The notes under the pieces: model-generated | Told to the model about the DNA's origin: nothing | Seen by the model: only the letters and a program-made list of their open reading frames with translations | Databases searched by the model: none | In this document: positions 7,740 through 15,868 of the stretch, piece after piece | Position numbering within the stretch: the first letter of the stretch is position 1 | Layout: each line of letters begins with the position of its first letter | Assembly (NCBI GenBank): GCA_964584905.1 | Contig: CAZPCC010000417.1 | Location: 1-18,993 of the forward strand | Source of the DNA: JALZIF01 sp964584905 | Lineage (GTDB): Bacteria > Gemmatimonadota > Gemmatimonadetes > Gemmatimonadales > Gemmatimonadaceae | Direction of reading: 5' to 3' | DNA length: 18,993 nucleotides | Made by a program: the position numbers and the translations under genes

Positions 7740-8219
7740 ATGCGCACCCTCACCACTGTTGCGCTCGCGGCGATCGTCGGCCTCGCCGCATGCGCCCAGC
7801 GCCCGATAGCTGTGGACACCGGTACGATCGAGGTACTGAGTTGGCGCGGTTCGCTTTCGCGCCCCGCGACCGCGGACAGCACTGCCGCACCGATGAACAT
7901 CGTTGGATCGGCAACGCTGCGGCCGGCAAGCAATCCGTCGGAATCGGAGACGACGGTGATGGTGGCCAACGCCACGCCGAACGCCACGCTTCCGTGGCAC
8001 ATTCACGCCGGCAGCTGCGGGAGCGGCGGCGGAATTGTCGGACCGGCGGCCGCCTACAAGCCGCTGGCAGTGGCGGCGGACGGAACAGCGGAGGTCACCG
8101 TGAGACTGCCGTTCTCGACACCGACGCAGGGAGAGTTCCACGTCAACGTACACAAGTCGCCCTCCGAAATGGGGGTGATCGTCGCGTGCGGACGACTTTC
8201 AATGCGTGCGATCCCGTGA
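7740..8219 (+). CDS. small CHRD/SOD-like lipoprotein
   Basis: This 159-residue protein starts with a short lipoprotein signal, MRTLTTVALAAIVGLAAC, with a canonical lipobox LAAC (acylated Cys18). ATG 7740 has AAGGAG 6 nt upstream; a longer frame reaching back to 7557 has no signal and overlaps the promoter. The mature part shows PWHIHAGSCGSGGGIVG, then a GEFHVNVH segment and VIVACG. His-x-His and His-(x)3-His pairs plus two Cys in these positions recall Cu/Zn superoxide dismutase and CHRD-type beta-sandwich folds, although the full SOD copper ligand set is not obvious. It probably sits in the periplasm, attached to a membrane. A role in metal binding or stress protection is inference only. Confidence 0.75.
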   Translation: MRTLTTVALAAIVGLAACAQRPIAVDTGTIEVLSWRGSLSRPATADSTAAPMNIVGSATLRPASNPSESETTVMVANATPNATLPWHIHAGSCGSGGGIVGPAAAYKPLAVAADGTAEVTVRLPFSTPTQGEFHVNVHKSPSEMGVIVACGRLSMRAIP

Positions 8220-8312
8220 TGGCGGGACTCGCTCCGCAAATACTAAGATGCGTCCGCTCAATGACCGGGCGGGTGCCGACCGCTCCTTGAACGAAGCTTG
8301 GCACAGTGCGTG

Positions 8313-8503
8313 CTCTACCTCGCGGGTGTGGTTGAGGTGTGGGGAGTCCCTCACGATGCGGCAGCATCGGGGATGGGATGCACCAGGGGAGTGTAGCGAG
8401 GGAGAGAGCCGGCGAGCCGTGGTCCATCCACGGCTCGTCGTGCATCGTATCCTGTTACCTGGGCGATGCATAACCAGCAGGGCGCACAAGTCGATGCTGC
8501 CGT
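8313..8503 (+). ncRNA. candidate structured leader RNA upstream of the phosphodiesterase fusion gene
   Basis: The 295-nt gap 8220-8514 contains no convincing gene but many pairings. P1: 8313-8323 with 8396-8406 (11 positions, one mismatch). P2 inside it: GGTGT 8325-8329 with GCACC 8380-8384. P3: CGATGC 8354-8359 with GCATCG 8364-8369, loop GGCA. P4: CGAGCCGTGG 8413-8422 with CCACGGCTCG 8428-8437, perfect, extendable to 8410-8440. P5: TGCATCG 8441-8447 with CGATGCA 8464-8470. In addition GGCAGCATCG (8360-8369) is exactly complementary to CGATGCTGCC (8492-8501), which would compete with P3 and place a helix just before ATG 8515. No known riboswitch class was recognised and no strong promoter is visible, so this is a hypothesis based on pairing alone. 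Confidence 0.45.
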
Positions 8504-8514
8504 AGATTGACATC

Positions 8515-11412
8515 ATGAACCACACACCGCGTCGTCGAATGCGCGCTGCCGTACTCGGCATATACGCGGCGGTCGGTATCGCGTGCGCCGGCGCGGCACT
8601 CCCACCGGAGACATCACGCTCCGCCACTCCCGCCGGAAGCTCCAGCGGCCGCCGGGCGATCCTCGTCAGCTTCGATTCGTTCAGCGAACGACGGATGATG
8701 CAGTCGCTGCCCGCCGAATCGGTTCCGGCCATTCGAGCGCTCTTCGGCAACGGCGCGTGCGCCGCGTACGCACGGCCGGCTTTTCCCAGCCTGACGGCGC
8801 CGGGACACGCCAGCTTGTGGACCGGTGCATACGGAGACGTCTCCGGAATTGCCGGTAACGACCAGCCGCGGCTGCCACTCGATGAGCACACGCTCCTCGA
8901 GAGCATTTCAGGATTTGCGTTCGCGGCGCTGCGCGCCGAGCCGCTGTGGCTGACCGCGGGACGTGCCGGGGTGTCGGTCGTTGGGCATCACGTCACGCAG
9001 GCGCCCGGCCCGCCGGGATATCCGTCCGTTTACGGCACGCCTGACGATTCTCTGCTGGCACTCCGCGAAGGGGCCGCGCGCGACATACGGCTTCCAGCCA
9101 TCGCGCTGCTCAACGGCTACAATCGCAGATTGGCCGGCGACACGATTCTCACCGAGCGGGCTGCTCCGCCGCGCCTTGCGAGCGGCTGGCGCAATCTCGA
9201 GGCGCTGGCGAGTGGAGTGCCGCCTCTCGAGATCGCCTGGCTGGCTGGCGCAGACTCGATCTTTGCGGTGCTCCACGGCGAGCGCATCTACGATCGAATA
9301 ACAGTTGCCAGGATCCGCGATGCCGAACGCTCCGTGACGGCGCCGGCGGCCGGCCCCGACACCACCGCACTGGCAGGGAGGCCGCTGGCGCGATTCTACA
9401 GCGCGCCAATCGCGCTGCCTGTCGACGACGGCGTGGCGCACCTGGTGGTGCGCTTGTTCTCGCTCTCCACCGACGGTTCGCGATTCGAGCTGTTCATGCC
9501 CGAGGTCAACGTCGTTCAGGCAAACCGGCCGGATGTCGCCGCCGCATATGGATCGGCGGTGGGCGGGTGGGTGGGGAACGCGGCCCCTTCGCTGCTGCGT
9601 CGCGGTGGCTTTGGCCGTCGCCTGACGAACGGCGGTACCGGCGGCGCAGAGACACGGTGGCTCGACGCGGCCGAGTACCTGACGCGGCAGTTCATGCGAG
9701 GAGCGGAGTGGGCATGGCATGATCGTGGCGCCACTCTGCTGCTCGACTACTTTCCGTTAGGCGACGAAGCCGATCACACGTTCTATGGTGACGTCGCGCC
9801 CGAGGCTCCAGGGTGGCCAGAATACGACCGGGAAGCGATTGCCCGGGTCCGGGTCCGCGCGTGGGAGCTGGTCGATAGGCGGCTCGGTGCGCTGCAGGCA
9901 CTCGTCGACGGTGACTCGTCGGCGATTCTGGTGGTGTCAGGTGACCACGGCATGCGCCCGACCTGGCGGCTGTTCCGGCCGAACGTTGCGCTGGCCGAGG
10001 CCGGCCTTCTCTCCCGCGGCGCCAACGGCCAGCCCGATCTGGCGCGTACGCGGGTGCTGACGCCTAACGGTTATTTCATCAACATCAACACCGTGGACCA
10101 CCGCGGCGGGATCGTTCCGCTCGATTCCGTTGCCGCCATCCGGGCCGCTACCGAACGCGTGCTTCTTGCAGTGCGCGATGAGAATGGCGAGCCGGTCGTC
10201 ACCGGGGTGTGGAACGCCGAAGAGATCGATACGCTGGGCGCCGGGGGCCCGGCGGGAGGCGATCTGTACTTCGAGTTGGCGCCGGGGTATCGGTCGACGC
10301 GCGCCGCTACCGGTGCGGTGACGGAAGCGGCATCACTCGATGCGGGCCACGGATTCATCTCCACGTCTCCGGACATGCACACCGTGCTCTGCGCGTACGG
10401 GGCTCGAGTGACCCCGCGCCGCGGCGGGCCGGCTCGAACAATCGATGCCGCGCCGACGATCAGCGAATGGCTGGGCATGCCGGCGCCGCGCGATACACGA
10501 GGCCGTTCACGCCTTGGCGAACTGCTTGGTCGCAGTGCATTGCAAGCGCCTTCGTTTGACACGCTTGCTTCCGTGGTAAACGTAGGTCACCGCGGCGCCT
10601 CGGGGCGCGCCCCCGAGCACACCTTCGCCGCGTACGACCTCGCCCTTTCACTGGGCGCCGATTACATCGAGCAGGACCTCCAGCTCACCAAGGATGGAAT
10701 TCTCGTCGCCCTCCACGATCCGACCCTCGACCGGACGGCGCGCGGGTCCGCGGCGAACTGCAGCGGGCTCGTGATCGAGAAAAGCCTTGCCCAGATAAAA
10801 ACGTGCGATGTCGGCCGGTGGTTCAACGAACGCTTCCCGGAGTACGCCCGACCTGAATACGAGGGACTCACGATCCCGACGCTCGACGAAGTGTTTCAGC
10901 GTTATGGGCACCGGGCCCGCTACTACATCGAGACGAAGAACCCGGACCAGGCGCCAGGGATGGAGGAGGCGCTGCTCCGGCTCATGACGAAGTACGACCT
11001 CCGCAACGCGGCGGAGGAACCGCCCCGCGTGCTGATCCAGTCGTTCAGCGCGGCAAGCCTTCGGAGGATTCGCACCCTTGATGCCGAGCTCCCACTCATC
11101 CAGCTCTTCCCTGACGCCGACAGCGCCACCATCCACGGCGCGCTCGACCTCATTCGCGATTACGCCGTTGGAATCGGACCGGCGAAAGCTTCGGTCGACC
11201 GGGCACTCGTGGAGGCGGCGCACGCACGCTGTCTCGTCGTGCACCCGTACACCGTGAACGAGCTGGCGGAGATGAGGGCACTGGTGGCGTTGGGCGTGGA
11301 TGGAATGTTCACCAACTTCCCCGAGCGTCTCGAGCAGTTGACCGGGGACTCGTCAGGGCAGCTGCCAGTCGCGTGGCCGAGGAAGTGTCTGCCTCTGCCG
11401 CCTAGTCGTTAG
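8515..11412 (+). CDS. exported type I phosphodiesterase/phosphatase fused to glycerophosphodiester phosphodiesterase
   Basis: This 965-residue two-domain protein begins with an Arg-rich signal sequence (MNHTPRRRMRAAVLGIYAAV, cleavage near 28). Domain 1 (about 46-660) is of the alkaline-phosphatase superfamily, nucleotide pyrophosphatase/phosphodiesterase type: LVSFD54 metal ligand, FPSLT94APGH with the probable nucleophile Thr94, GDEADHTFYG and VVSGDHGM as further metal ligands. Domain 2 (about 688-945) is GDPD: H692-RGASG, APEHTFAAY, IEQDLQLTKDG, VALHDPTLDRT, YYIETKNP and the closing GVDGMFTNFPE. Together they could release phosphate or head groups from phosphodiesters such as phospholipid or teichoic-type material outside the cytoplasm. 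No good ribosome-binding site precedes ATG 8515, and its leader is heavily structured. Its last 4 bases overlap the convergent queF stop codon. Confidence 0.87.
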   Translation: MNHTPRRRMRAAVLGIYAAVGIACAGAALPPETSRSATPAGSSSGRRAILVSFDSFSERRMMQSLPAESVPAIRALFGNGACAAYARPAFPSLTAPGHASLWTGAYGDVSGIAGNDQPRLPLDEHTLLESISGFAFAALRAEPLWLTAGRAGVSVVGHHVTQAPGPPGYPSVYGTPDDSLLALREGAARDIRLPAIALLNGYNRRLAGDTILTERAAPPRLASGWRNLEALASGVPPLEIAWLAGADSIFAVLHGERIYDRITVARIRDAERSVTAPAAGPDTTALAGRPLARFYSAPIALPVDDGVAHLVVRLFSLSTDGSRFELFMPEVNVVQANRPDVAAAYGSAVGGWVGNAAPSLLRRGGFGRRLTNGGTGGAETRWLDAAEYLTRQFMRGAEWAWHDRGATLLLDYFPLGDEADHTFYGDVAPEAPGWPEYDREAIARVRVRAWELVDRRLGALQALVDGDSSAILVVSGDHGMRPTWRLFRPNVALAEAGLLSRGANGQPDLARTRVLTPNGYFININTVDHRGGIVPLDSVAAIRAATERVLLAVRDENGEPVVTGVWNAEEIDTLGAGGPAGGDLYFELAPGYRSTRAATGAVTEAASLDAGHGFISTSPDMHTVLCAYGARVTPRRGGPARTIDAAPTISEWLGMPAPRDTRGRSRLGELLGRSALQAPSFDTLASVVNVGHRGASGRAPEHTFAAYDLALSLGADYIEQDLQLTKDGILVALHDPTLDRTARGSAANCSGLVIEKSLAQIKTCDVGRWFNERFPEYARPEYEGLTIPTLDEVFQRYGHRARYYIETKNPDQAPGMEEALLRLMTKYDLRNAAEEPPRVLIQSFSAASLRRIRTLDAELPLIQLFPDADSATIHGALDLIRDYAVGIGPAKASVDRALVEAAHARCLVVHPYTVNELAEMRALVALGVDGMFTNFPERLEQLTGDSSGQLPVAWPRKCLPLPPSR

Positions 11413-11810
11413 GATCCCTGCCGCGATCCGTGGATGGCCGAGACTACCGACTTGATTCCGCCACGCACGTTGAAATCGCCCACCACCTCCATGTACCGCG
11501 GCGACGCCGCGGCCACTAGATCGTCGAGTATCTGGTTCGTCGCGCGCTCGTAGAAAATGCCGTCGTTGCGGAAGCTCCAGAGGTAGAGCTTGAAGCTCTT
11601 GAGCTCGAGGCAGCGGGCCGCCGGTACGTATGTTATGCGAATGGTGCCGAAGTCCGGCGCACCGCCTTGCAGCAACGCCAGTTCCGCGGCATCGGTCTCG
11701 ATCCCCCCAACGGGACAGAGCGAGGTGAATTCCGCGCACTCCATCCGGATTTCGTACAGGCGATCCGGATATGGATTGGGAAAGGTTTCGAGCAGCTCTG
11801 GTCGTGGCAT
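11409..11810 (-). CDS. queF: NADPH-dependent 7-cyano-7-deazaguanine reductase (QueF)
   Basis: QueF reduces preQ0 to preQ1 in queuosine biosynthesis. The 133-residue protein is a short, single-domain (B. subtilis-like) form. It shows LLETFPNPYPDRLYEI, EFTSLC32P with the catalytic Cys, PD53FGTI with the catalytic Asp, ELKSFKLYLWSFRN and the tail SPRYMEVVGDFNVRGG. In B. subtilis QueF Cys55 and Asp62 are 7 residues apart; here the gap is 21, from a 14-residue insertion (residues about 37-50). ATG 11810 is chosen because similarity begins there, though no ribosome-binding site is evident; a TTG at 11891 would add 27 residues. Other queuosine genes are absent from the window, and no preQ1 riboswitch was recognised upstream. 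It converges on and overlaps the phosphodiesterase gene by 4 nt. Confidence 0.92.
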   Translation of the reverse strand: MPRPELLETFPNPYPDRLYEIRMECAEFTSLCPVGGIETDAAELALLQGGAPDFGTIRITYVPAARCLELKSFKLYLWSFRNDGIFYERATNQILDDLVAAASPRYMEVVGDFNVRGGIKSVVSAIHGSRQGS

Positions 11811-11959
11811 GCCGAGAAGAATGTTCGAGCCGGCGCACGAAGGCAACGCGCGGCAAGAGAATGATGGGTAGTGTCGGACAACCTGGTGCAATCCCTATCC
11901 GCGGGGGATTCTCGGACGCAACGTTTTGCGCCGAACCGCGCCCGTACGCTTGCTCGCGG

Positions 11960-12319
11960 CTAATCCGCCGTCCGCTGCCGCACTGCGACCAGCATTAGCC
12001 CACGCGCCACCTCCGCCGCGCTCCACGCAAGGCCAAACGCAAAGCCAAGCGTCACCAGTACGATCGCAGCGCCAGGCACACCAGCCAGCCCGCCCATCCG
12101 CTCCGCTACCATCAATACGGGAGCGCGAAACGCGGCAAGAACGAGCATACCAGCCCATGCCGATGAAGCAGCAATACCCGCTTCAACAGGCGCTCGGCGC
12201 TCCTCGCGCCGCCAGGCACCCCACAGGAATGAGATCAGCGGCACACCCGTCCAGCCGACTGCCCACGTCGCGAGCGCGAGCACTATCATCAGCGACAGAA
12301 TGCGAACCGGTGTGCTCAT
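11960..12319 (-). CDS. small integral membrane protein, unknown function
   Basis: I do not recognise this 119-residue protein. It has about three hydrophobic segments (roughly 7-34, 48-72 and 81-100), with a charged loop WRREERR after the first. Its ATG overlaps the TGA of the upstream acylase gene in an ATGA arrangement, so translation is probably coupled and the two products may act in the same membrane. queF begins 149 nt downstream, enough room for its own promoter. Confidence 0.72.
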   Translation of the reverse strand: MSTPVRILSLMIVLALATWAVGWTGVPLISFLWGAWRREERRAPVEAGIAASSAWAGMLVLAAFRAPVLMVAERMGGLAGVPGAAIVLVTLGFAFGLAWSAAEVARGLMLVAVRQRTAD

Positions 12320-14790
12320 GGCGTCAGCGGAACAAGCGTAAGGCGGGAGCGAACCTGCGCTGCGGTGAGAGCCTCCGGCGCCGCCGGTATGCGAAGGGTG
12401 TCAAGAGTGCCTGCACTCCACCGCTCGACCCGGTCCTTGTACCTGCTGCTCACCGGGTTGCCTGACTGACCACCAGGGTATATCCCCCATGCCGTTATTT
12501 GCGGTCCAAGCTCGACAACCATGCGCCAGCTCGGTCCAAAGCCCCCCGATCCCGACAGCGGGCTGAGTGTGGACGGACCGCCCTGCACAGGAACCTCGCG
12601 AGCCGACCATGCGGGTATCTGCAGCATGTGCAGGATGTTGGCATTCCGTATTCCGCTCCAGCGCCATCCCCCTGCATCCGGCTCGCCATGCTCGCGCAGA
12701 GCGCGCCCGAGCGCTGCCGTCAGGCTTGCTGACACGATGTCACCGCGACGCTCGACCGCGGGCGTGTCGCGACGATCCCACCAGGGGCTGGTCGAGTCGC
12801 GAAGTACCTTGAGAAGCGCCATGTCTCCGGGCATCCCACCGCGAAATGGACCCTCGCCAGGTCCGGTCAGTTCATCCCAAGTACGCACTGCCAGCTCCTG
12901 CATTGCATATTCGAACAGGATCGCCCGTTCATCGTCCTGCTCATACGTCCGCGGCCACTCGGCGAGCAGCGCCGCCGCCCGCCTGACCGAATCGGATGTG
13001 GAGCCGGAGATACTCTCGAGCAGCAGGGGCAGGAACGCATCCGCCCGGGGACTTCCCGGGTCCGTCTGGAAGCGGGCCATGTCGTCAGGCGTGACCGCCG
13101 AATCGGCGCGCAGAAGGGCGTTGATGCGCATTGCACGCCACGGAGCGTACCAGTCCGCTCCGAGGTAGCGGCTGTTCATTGCGGGGTCGAGCGGCTGCTG
13201 ATTGGCCGAGGCGAGAAACCCCTGCGGCGGATTCACCGACTGAGGATAGGCATCGGTCCGCCAGTACCCCGTCCAGTCGGAAAGCGAGGTCGTGCCGTCG
13301 TGCAACTCGGCGCCGCTGCCGTCGTCAGGTCGCAGCGGAAACCATCCCGTCGATCTGATTCCAATGTTTCCGGCACGGTCGGCGACCAACATGTTCTGCG
13401 GAGGTGCTCGATAGGCAGACATCGCATCCATCCACCCGGCTACCGTCCAGGTCCGCGCCGCCGCGAGGAAACGCTCTGTTTCGACCACCGGCTCGAGCAC
13501 CGTCCATCGCATCGAGAGCCAGCGGCCGTCGATTCTGCGCAGAGGACCGCGATGTGTCGATCGCAGAGTGTCGGTCGCCAGCACTTCGCCATCACGGTCA
13601 CGGTACGACTCGATGCGGATCGACAGGGGGCGTAACTCGCCATCGATCCAATACTCCGTCGGCGCCGACGGATCGTTTACCGTCTCCACCCAGTAGTCCA
13701 GGACATCGGCGTCGGTATTGGTGAACGTCCACGCCACATCGCGGTTGAACCCGATCACGATCGCCGGAGCACCGGGAATCGTGACGCCATAGACATCGAG
13801 TCGGCCCGGCACGACGAGGTGTGCCTCGTACCAGATGGATGGCAGCGACAGCTCGAGGTGCGGGTCGCCGGCGAGCAGAGCGTGGCCAGCGGCGGTTCGA
13901 CGAGGAGAAACCGCCCAGTTGTTGCTTCCTAACGCGTCACCGGGGGGCTCGGTTTCGATGCCCGACAGAGTGCGGAAGGGTGGAATCGCCATGGCGGCGA
14001 GCCACGCCGAGGAATCCGGCGCACCGGGAGGCGGCAACGTCGGCAGCAGCATTCTGGGCGCCGAGGCACCGTTAGGTTGGATCGGCTCCTGGATTGGGCT
14101 CTCCGATGGATACAGTGCGGCGGCCGCCGCAGCGCCGACGCGGCCGGCAGCACGCGTTCTTCGCAGCTCGGCACTGCTGAGTGCAAGCATGTAGCCCATG
14201 CGGTTGAACAGGTGCACCGAATTGATGGGCTCCCACCGCAGCGGCGCCGTGCCCAGGATTCGATATTCCATCGGATACTGGTCCGGCGACAGGCTCTCCC
14301 GATAGGCGTTCACCCCGTCGGAGTAGGCGACGACCATCTGATGCGCTTCCGATTCCGTGTCCACGGCCGCCCATTTGCGTGCCGCTGCTTCTGGAAGGCC
14401 GAGCTCGCGAGTTTCCTTATCGGCGCCTAGCGCCAGCGGACCGAGGAGCTCGGTGAGCGTGCCTGCCGCCGCACGCGTTTGCAGCTCGAGCTGGAACAGA
14501 CGATCACGGGCGACTACGTATCCGAGCGCTCGATAGGCGTCGGCTTCGCTCCCCGCAAAAATGTGAGGCACGTCCCGATCATCGTAGACGACCCTCACCG
14601 GCGCGCGGAGCCCGGGCACCGACGACGACGCCGAGTCGGGAAGCTCGGCATTATTGGCCACCGCCCACACGCCACCGACCGGCTCGAGAAGCGACCCCCA
14701 TCCGGGTAGCCCGGCCACTCCACGCGCTCCCACAAAGCAGAGTCCGCCGAGCACGAGCAATGCAGCCACGAACCGTGGGATTGACGACAT
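12316..14790 (-). CDS. penicillin acylase family N-terminal nucleophile hydrolase
   Basis: This 824-residue precursor belongs to the penicillin G / acyl-homoserine-lactone acylase family, which hydrolyses amide bonds between an acyl group and an amine in the periplasm. A hydrophobic signal (about 8-27) leads the protein. The family is made as one chain cut into alpha and beta subunits; here the beta chain would start at Ser289 in LGSNNWAV, the catalytic nucleophile. Further family motifs are AGDPHLELSLPSIWYEAHL, PGAPAIVIGFNRDVAWTFTNTD, and FLASANQQP containing the oxyanion Asn. Length matches the family (about 750-860). Whether it prefers beta-lactams, homoserine lactones or something else cannot be told. 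It is divergent from the RepA-like gene and overlaps the following membrane-protein start by 4 nt. No ribosome-binding site is obvious. Confidence 0.92.
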   Translation of the reverse strand: MSSIPRFVAALLVLGGLCFVGARGVAGLPGWGSLLEPVGGVWAVANNAELPDSASSSVPGLRAPVRVVYDDRDVPHIFAGSEADAYRALGYVVARDRLFQLELQTRAAAGTLTELLGPLALGADKETRELGLPEAAARKWAAVDTESEAHQMVVAYSDGVNAYRESLSPDQYPMEYRILGTAPLRWEPINSVHLFNRMGYMLALSSAELRRTRAAGRVGAAAAAALYPSESPIQEPIQPNGASAPRMLLPTLPPPGAPDSSAWLAAMAIPPFRTLSGIETEPPGDALGSNNWAVSPRRTAAGHALLAGDPHLELSLPSIWYEAHLVVPGRLDVYGVTIPGAPAIVIGFNRDVAWTFTNTDADVLDYWVETVNDPSAPTEYWIDGELRPLSIRIESYRDRDGEVLATDTLRSTHRGPLRRIDGRWLSMRWTVLEPVVETERFLAAARTWTVAGWMDAMSAYRAPPQNMLVADRAGNIGIRSTGWFPLRPDDGSGAELHDGTTSLSDWTGYWRTDAYPQSVNPPQGFLASANQQPLDPAMNSRYLGADWYAPWRAMRINALLRADSAVTPDDMARFQTDPGSPRADAFLPLLLESISGSTSDSVRRAAALLAEWPRTYEQDDERAILFEYAMQELAVRTWDELTGPGEGPFRGGMPGDMALLKVLRDSTSPWWDRRDTPAVERRGDIVSASLTAALGRALREHGEPDAGGWRWSGIRNANILHMLQIPAWSAREVPVQGGPSTLSPLSGSGGFGPSWRMVVELGPQITAWGIYPGGQSGNPVSSRYKDRVERWSAGTLDTLRIPAAPEALTAAQVRSRLTLVPLTP

Positions 14791-14931
14791 TTGGCGAACG
14801 ATAGGGTGCGGTAAAGGTCAGCGGTCGGAGACTCGAGAGTGTAGCACGCGGCGACACCGATGGTAAAGGGAGCGGAATGCAAACCCCACTCCCTCCTTGC
14901 TGCCTCCCCCCTTGGGCGCCACTATTGCCCG

Positions 14932-15795
14932 ATGGTGCTCGCGGCGCGACGGAGGCCACCCGCTCGGACTATCCTCCTGGACCGTGCGCTGGAGACGCTG
15001 CCGGTCTTCCGGTTGAGCGATTCGGCGTCCGATGATGCATGCATATCCTTCGCTCCGGCCGAAGGACGCCGCTGGCGAGTAATACCCAATCCCGGAGATC
15101 GCCTGCCCGGAACATTTGACCAGGATGTGTATGTCGAGCTGTGGCACAGATTTACGGAGTCAGGGTGCCCTTCGGACGGCGTGTTGCGCTTCACTTTGCA
15201 CGCCTTTCTGCGCTCCATGGGGCGCCGGGTCGACGGACGAACCTATGAGCAGCTCCGCACCTCGCTCGCCCGTCTTCGCCACACCAGGCTCGAGAGCGCT
15301 GGAGCCTACTTTGACGCGTCGGCCGGGGCATTCGTGGACGGTCACGTTTCGATGTTATCATCCATTTCGATAGATCGGCGGCGGCGAGCCGAGCGCGACC
15401 AACTGCAGCTCTTTCCAGCGCTTAACGCGGCCGAGCCCGGCGTGGCACAGGTAACACTGTCAGCGGCGGCAAGGGCAAACGTTCTTGCCGGCCACGCGAT
15501 CATGCTTTCGGCGCCGCTCTATGGAACGCTCACGTCGCCAGTGGCGCGGCGGCTGTACCGCCTGCTCGAGGTGGCCCGCGAGGAGGGGAGTGTAACTTGG
15601 CGTGTGGGACTCGAGCAGCTCGCCGAGCAGCTGCCGCTGGCGCAGCGCTATCCGTCGCACCTTCAGCGCGTGCTCCAGCCTGCACATGAGATGCTGATTG
15701 GAGCTGGATTGCTGCGCGACGTGCAGCTGAGGCAGCAGGCGCGAAACTGGGTTGTGGACTACGTTCTTGCGTCCCGGACACGAACCGTGGCATAG
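14932..15795 (+). CDS. replication initiator protein A (RepA/RPA) family protein
   Basis: This 287-residue protein resembles the RPA family of plasmid replication initiators: PGTFDQDVYVELWHRF near 80, then a winged-helix-like block with LRFTLHAFLRSMGR and TYEQLRTSLARLRHTRLES, and a second block SPVARRLYRLLEVAR followed by LEQLAEQLPL. It is Arg-rich and has no signal or membrane segment, as expected for a DNA-binding protein. ATG 14932 was chosen because upstream residues to 14860 look unrelated; neither start has a clear ribosome-binding site. No iterons, parA/parB or origin-like AT-rich stretch are seen nearby, so a chromosomal regulatory role, or a relic of an integrated replicon, is as likely as replication initiation. 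It is divergent from the acylase gene. Confidence 0.75.
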   Translation: MVLAARRRPPARTILLDRALETLPVFRLSDSASDDACISFAPAEGRRWRVIPNPGDRLPGTFDQDVYVELWHRFTESGCPSDGVLRFTLHAFLRSMGRRVDGRTYEQLRTSLARLRHTRLESAGAYFDASAGAFVDGHVSMLSSISIDRRRRAERDQLQLFPALNAAEPGVAQVTLSAAARANVLAGHAIMLSAPLYGTLTSPVARRLYRLLEVAREEGSVTWRVGLEQLAEQLPLAQRYPSHLQRVLQPAHEMLIGAGLLRDVQLRQQARNWVVDYVLASRTRTVA

Positions 15796-15868
15796 AGTTC
15801 GATAGCGAAATGGAGGGAACAGCGCGGTTCTTGCGACGAAGCACCAGATCACTTCAGGAGAGGAGCTA

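Noticed and set aside
8271..8292. GGGTGCC...CCTTGAAC resembling parts of a TPP riboswitch
   Set aside because: The CUGAGA core and the rest of the THI element are missing; similarity is limited to short pieces.
8206..8505. 99-codon open frame in the gap before the phosphodiesterase gene
   Set aside because: No ribosome-binding site, no recognisable motif, and the same bases are explained by strong RNA pairings.
11811..11959. Possible preQ1 riboswitch upstream of queF
   Set aside because: No preQ1-type hairpin with A-rich tail is present; only a 5-bp hairpin (11917-11930) was found.
14791..14931. Possible iterons or replication origin next to the RepA-like gene
   Set aside because: No direct repeats or AT-rich block are visible, only short pyrimidine tracts.
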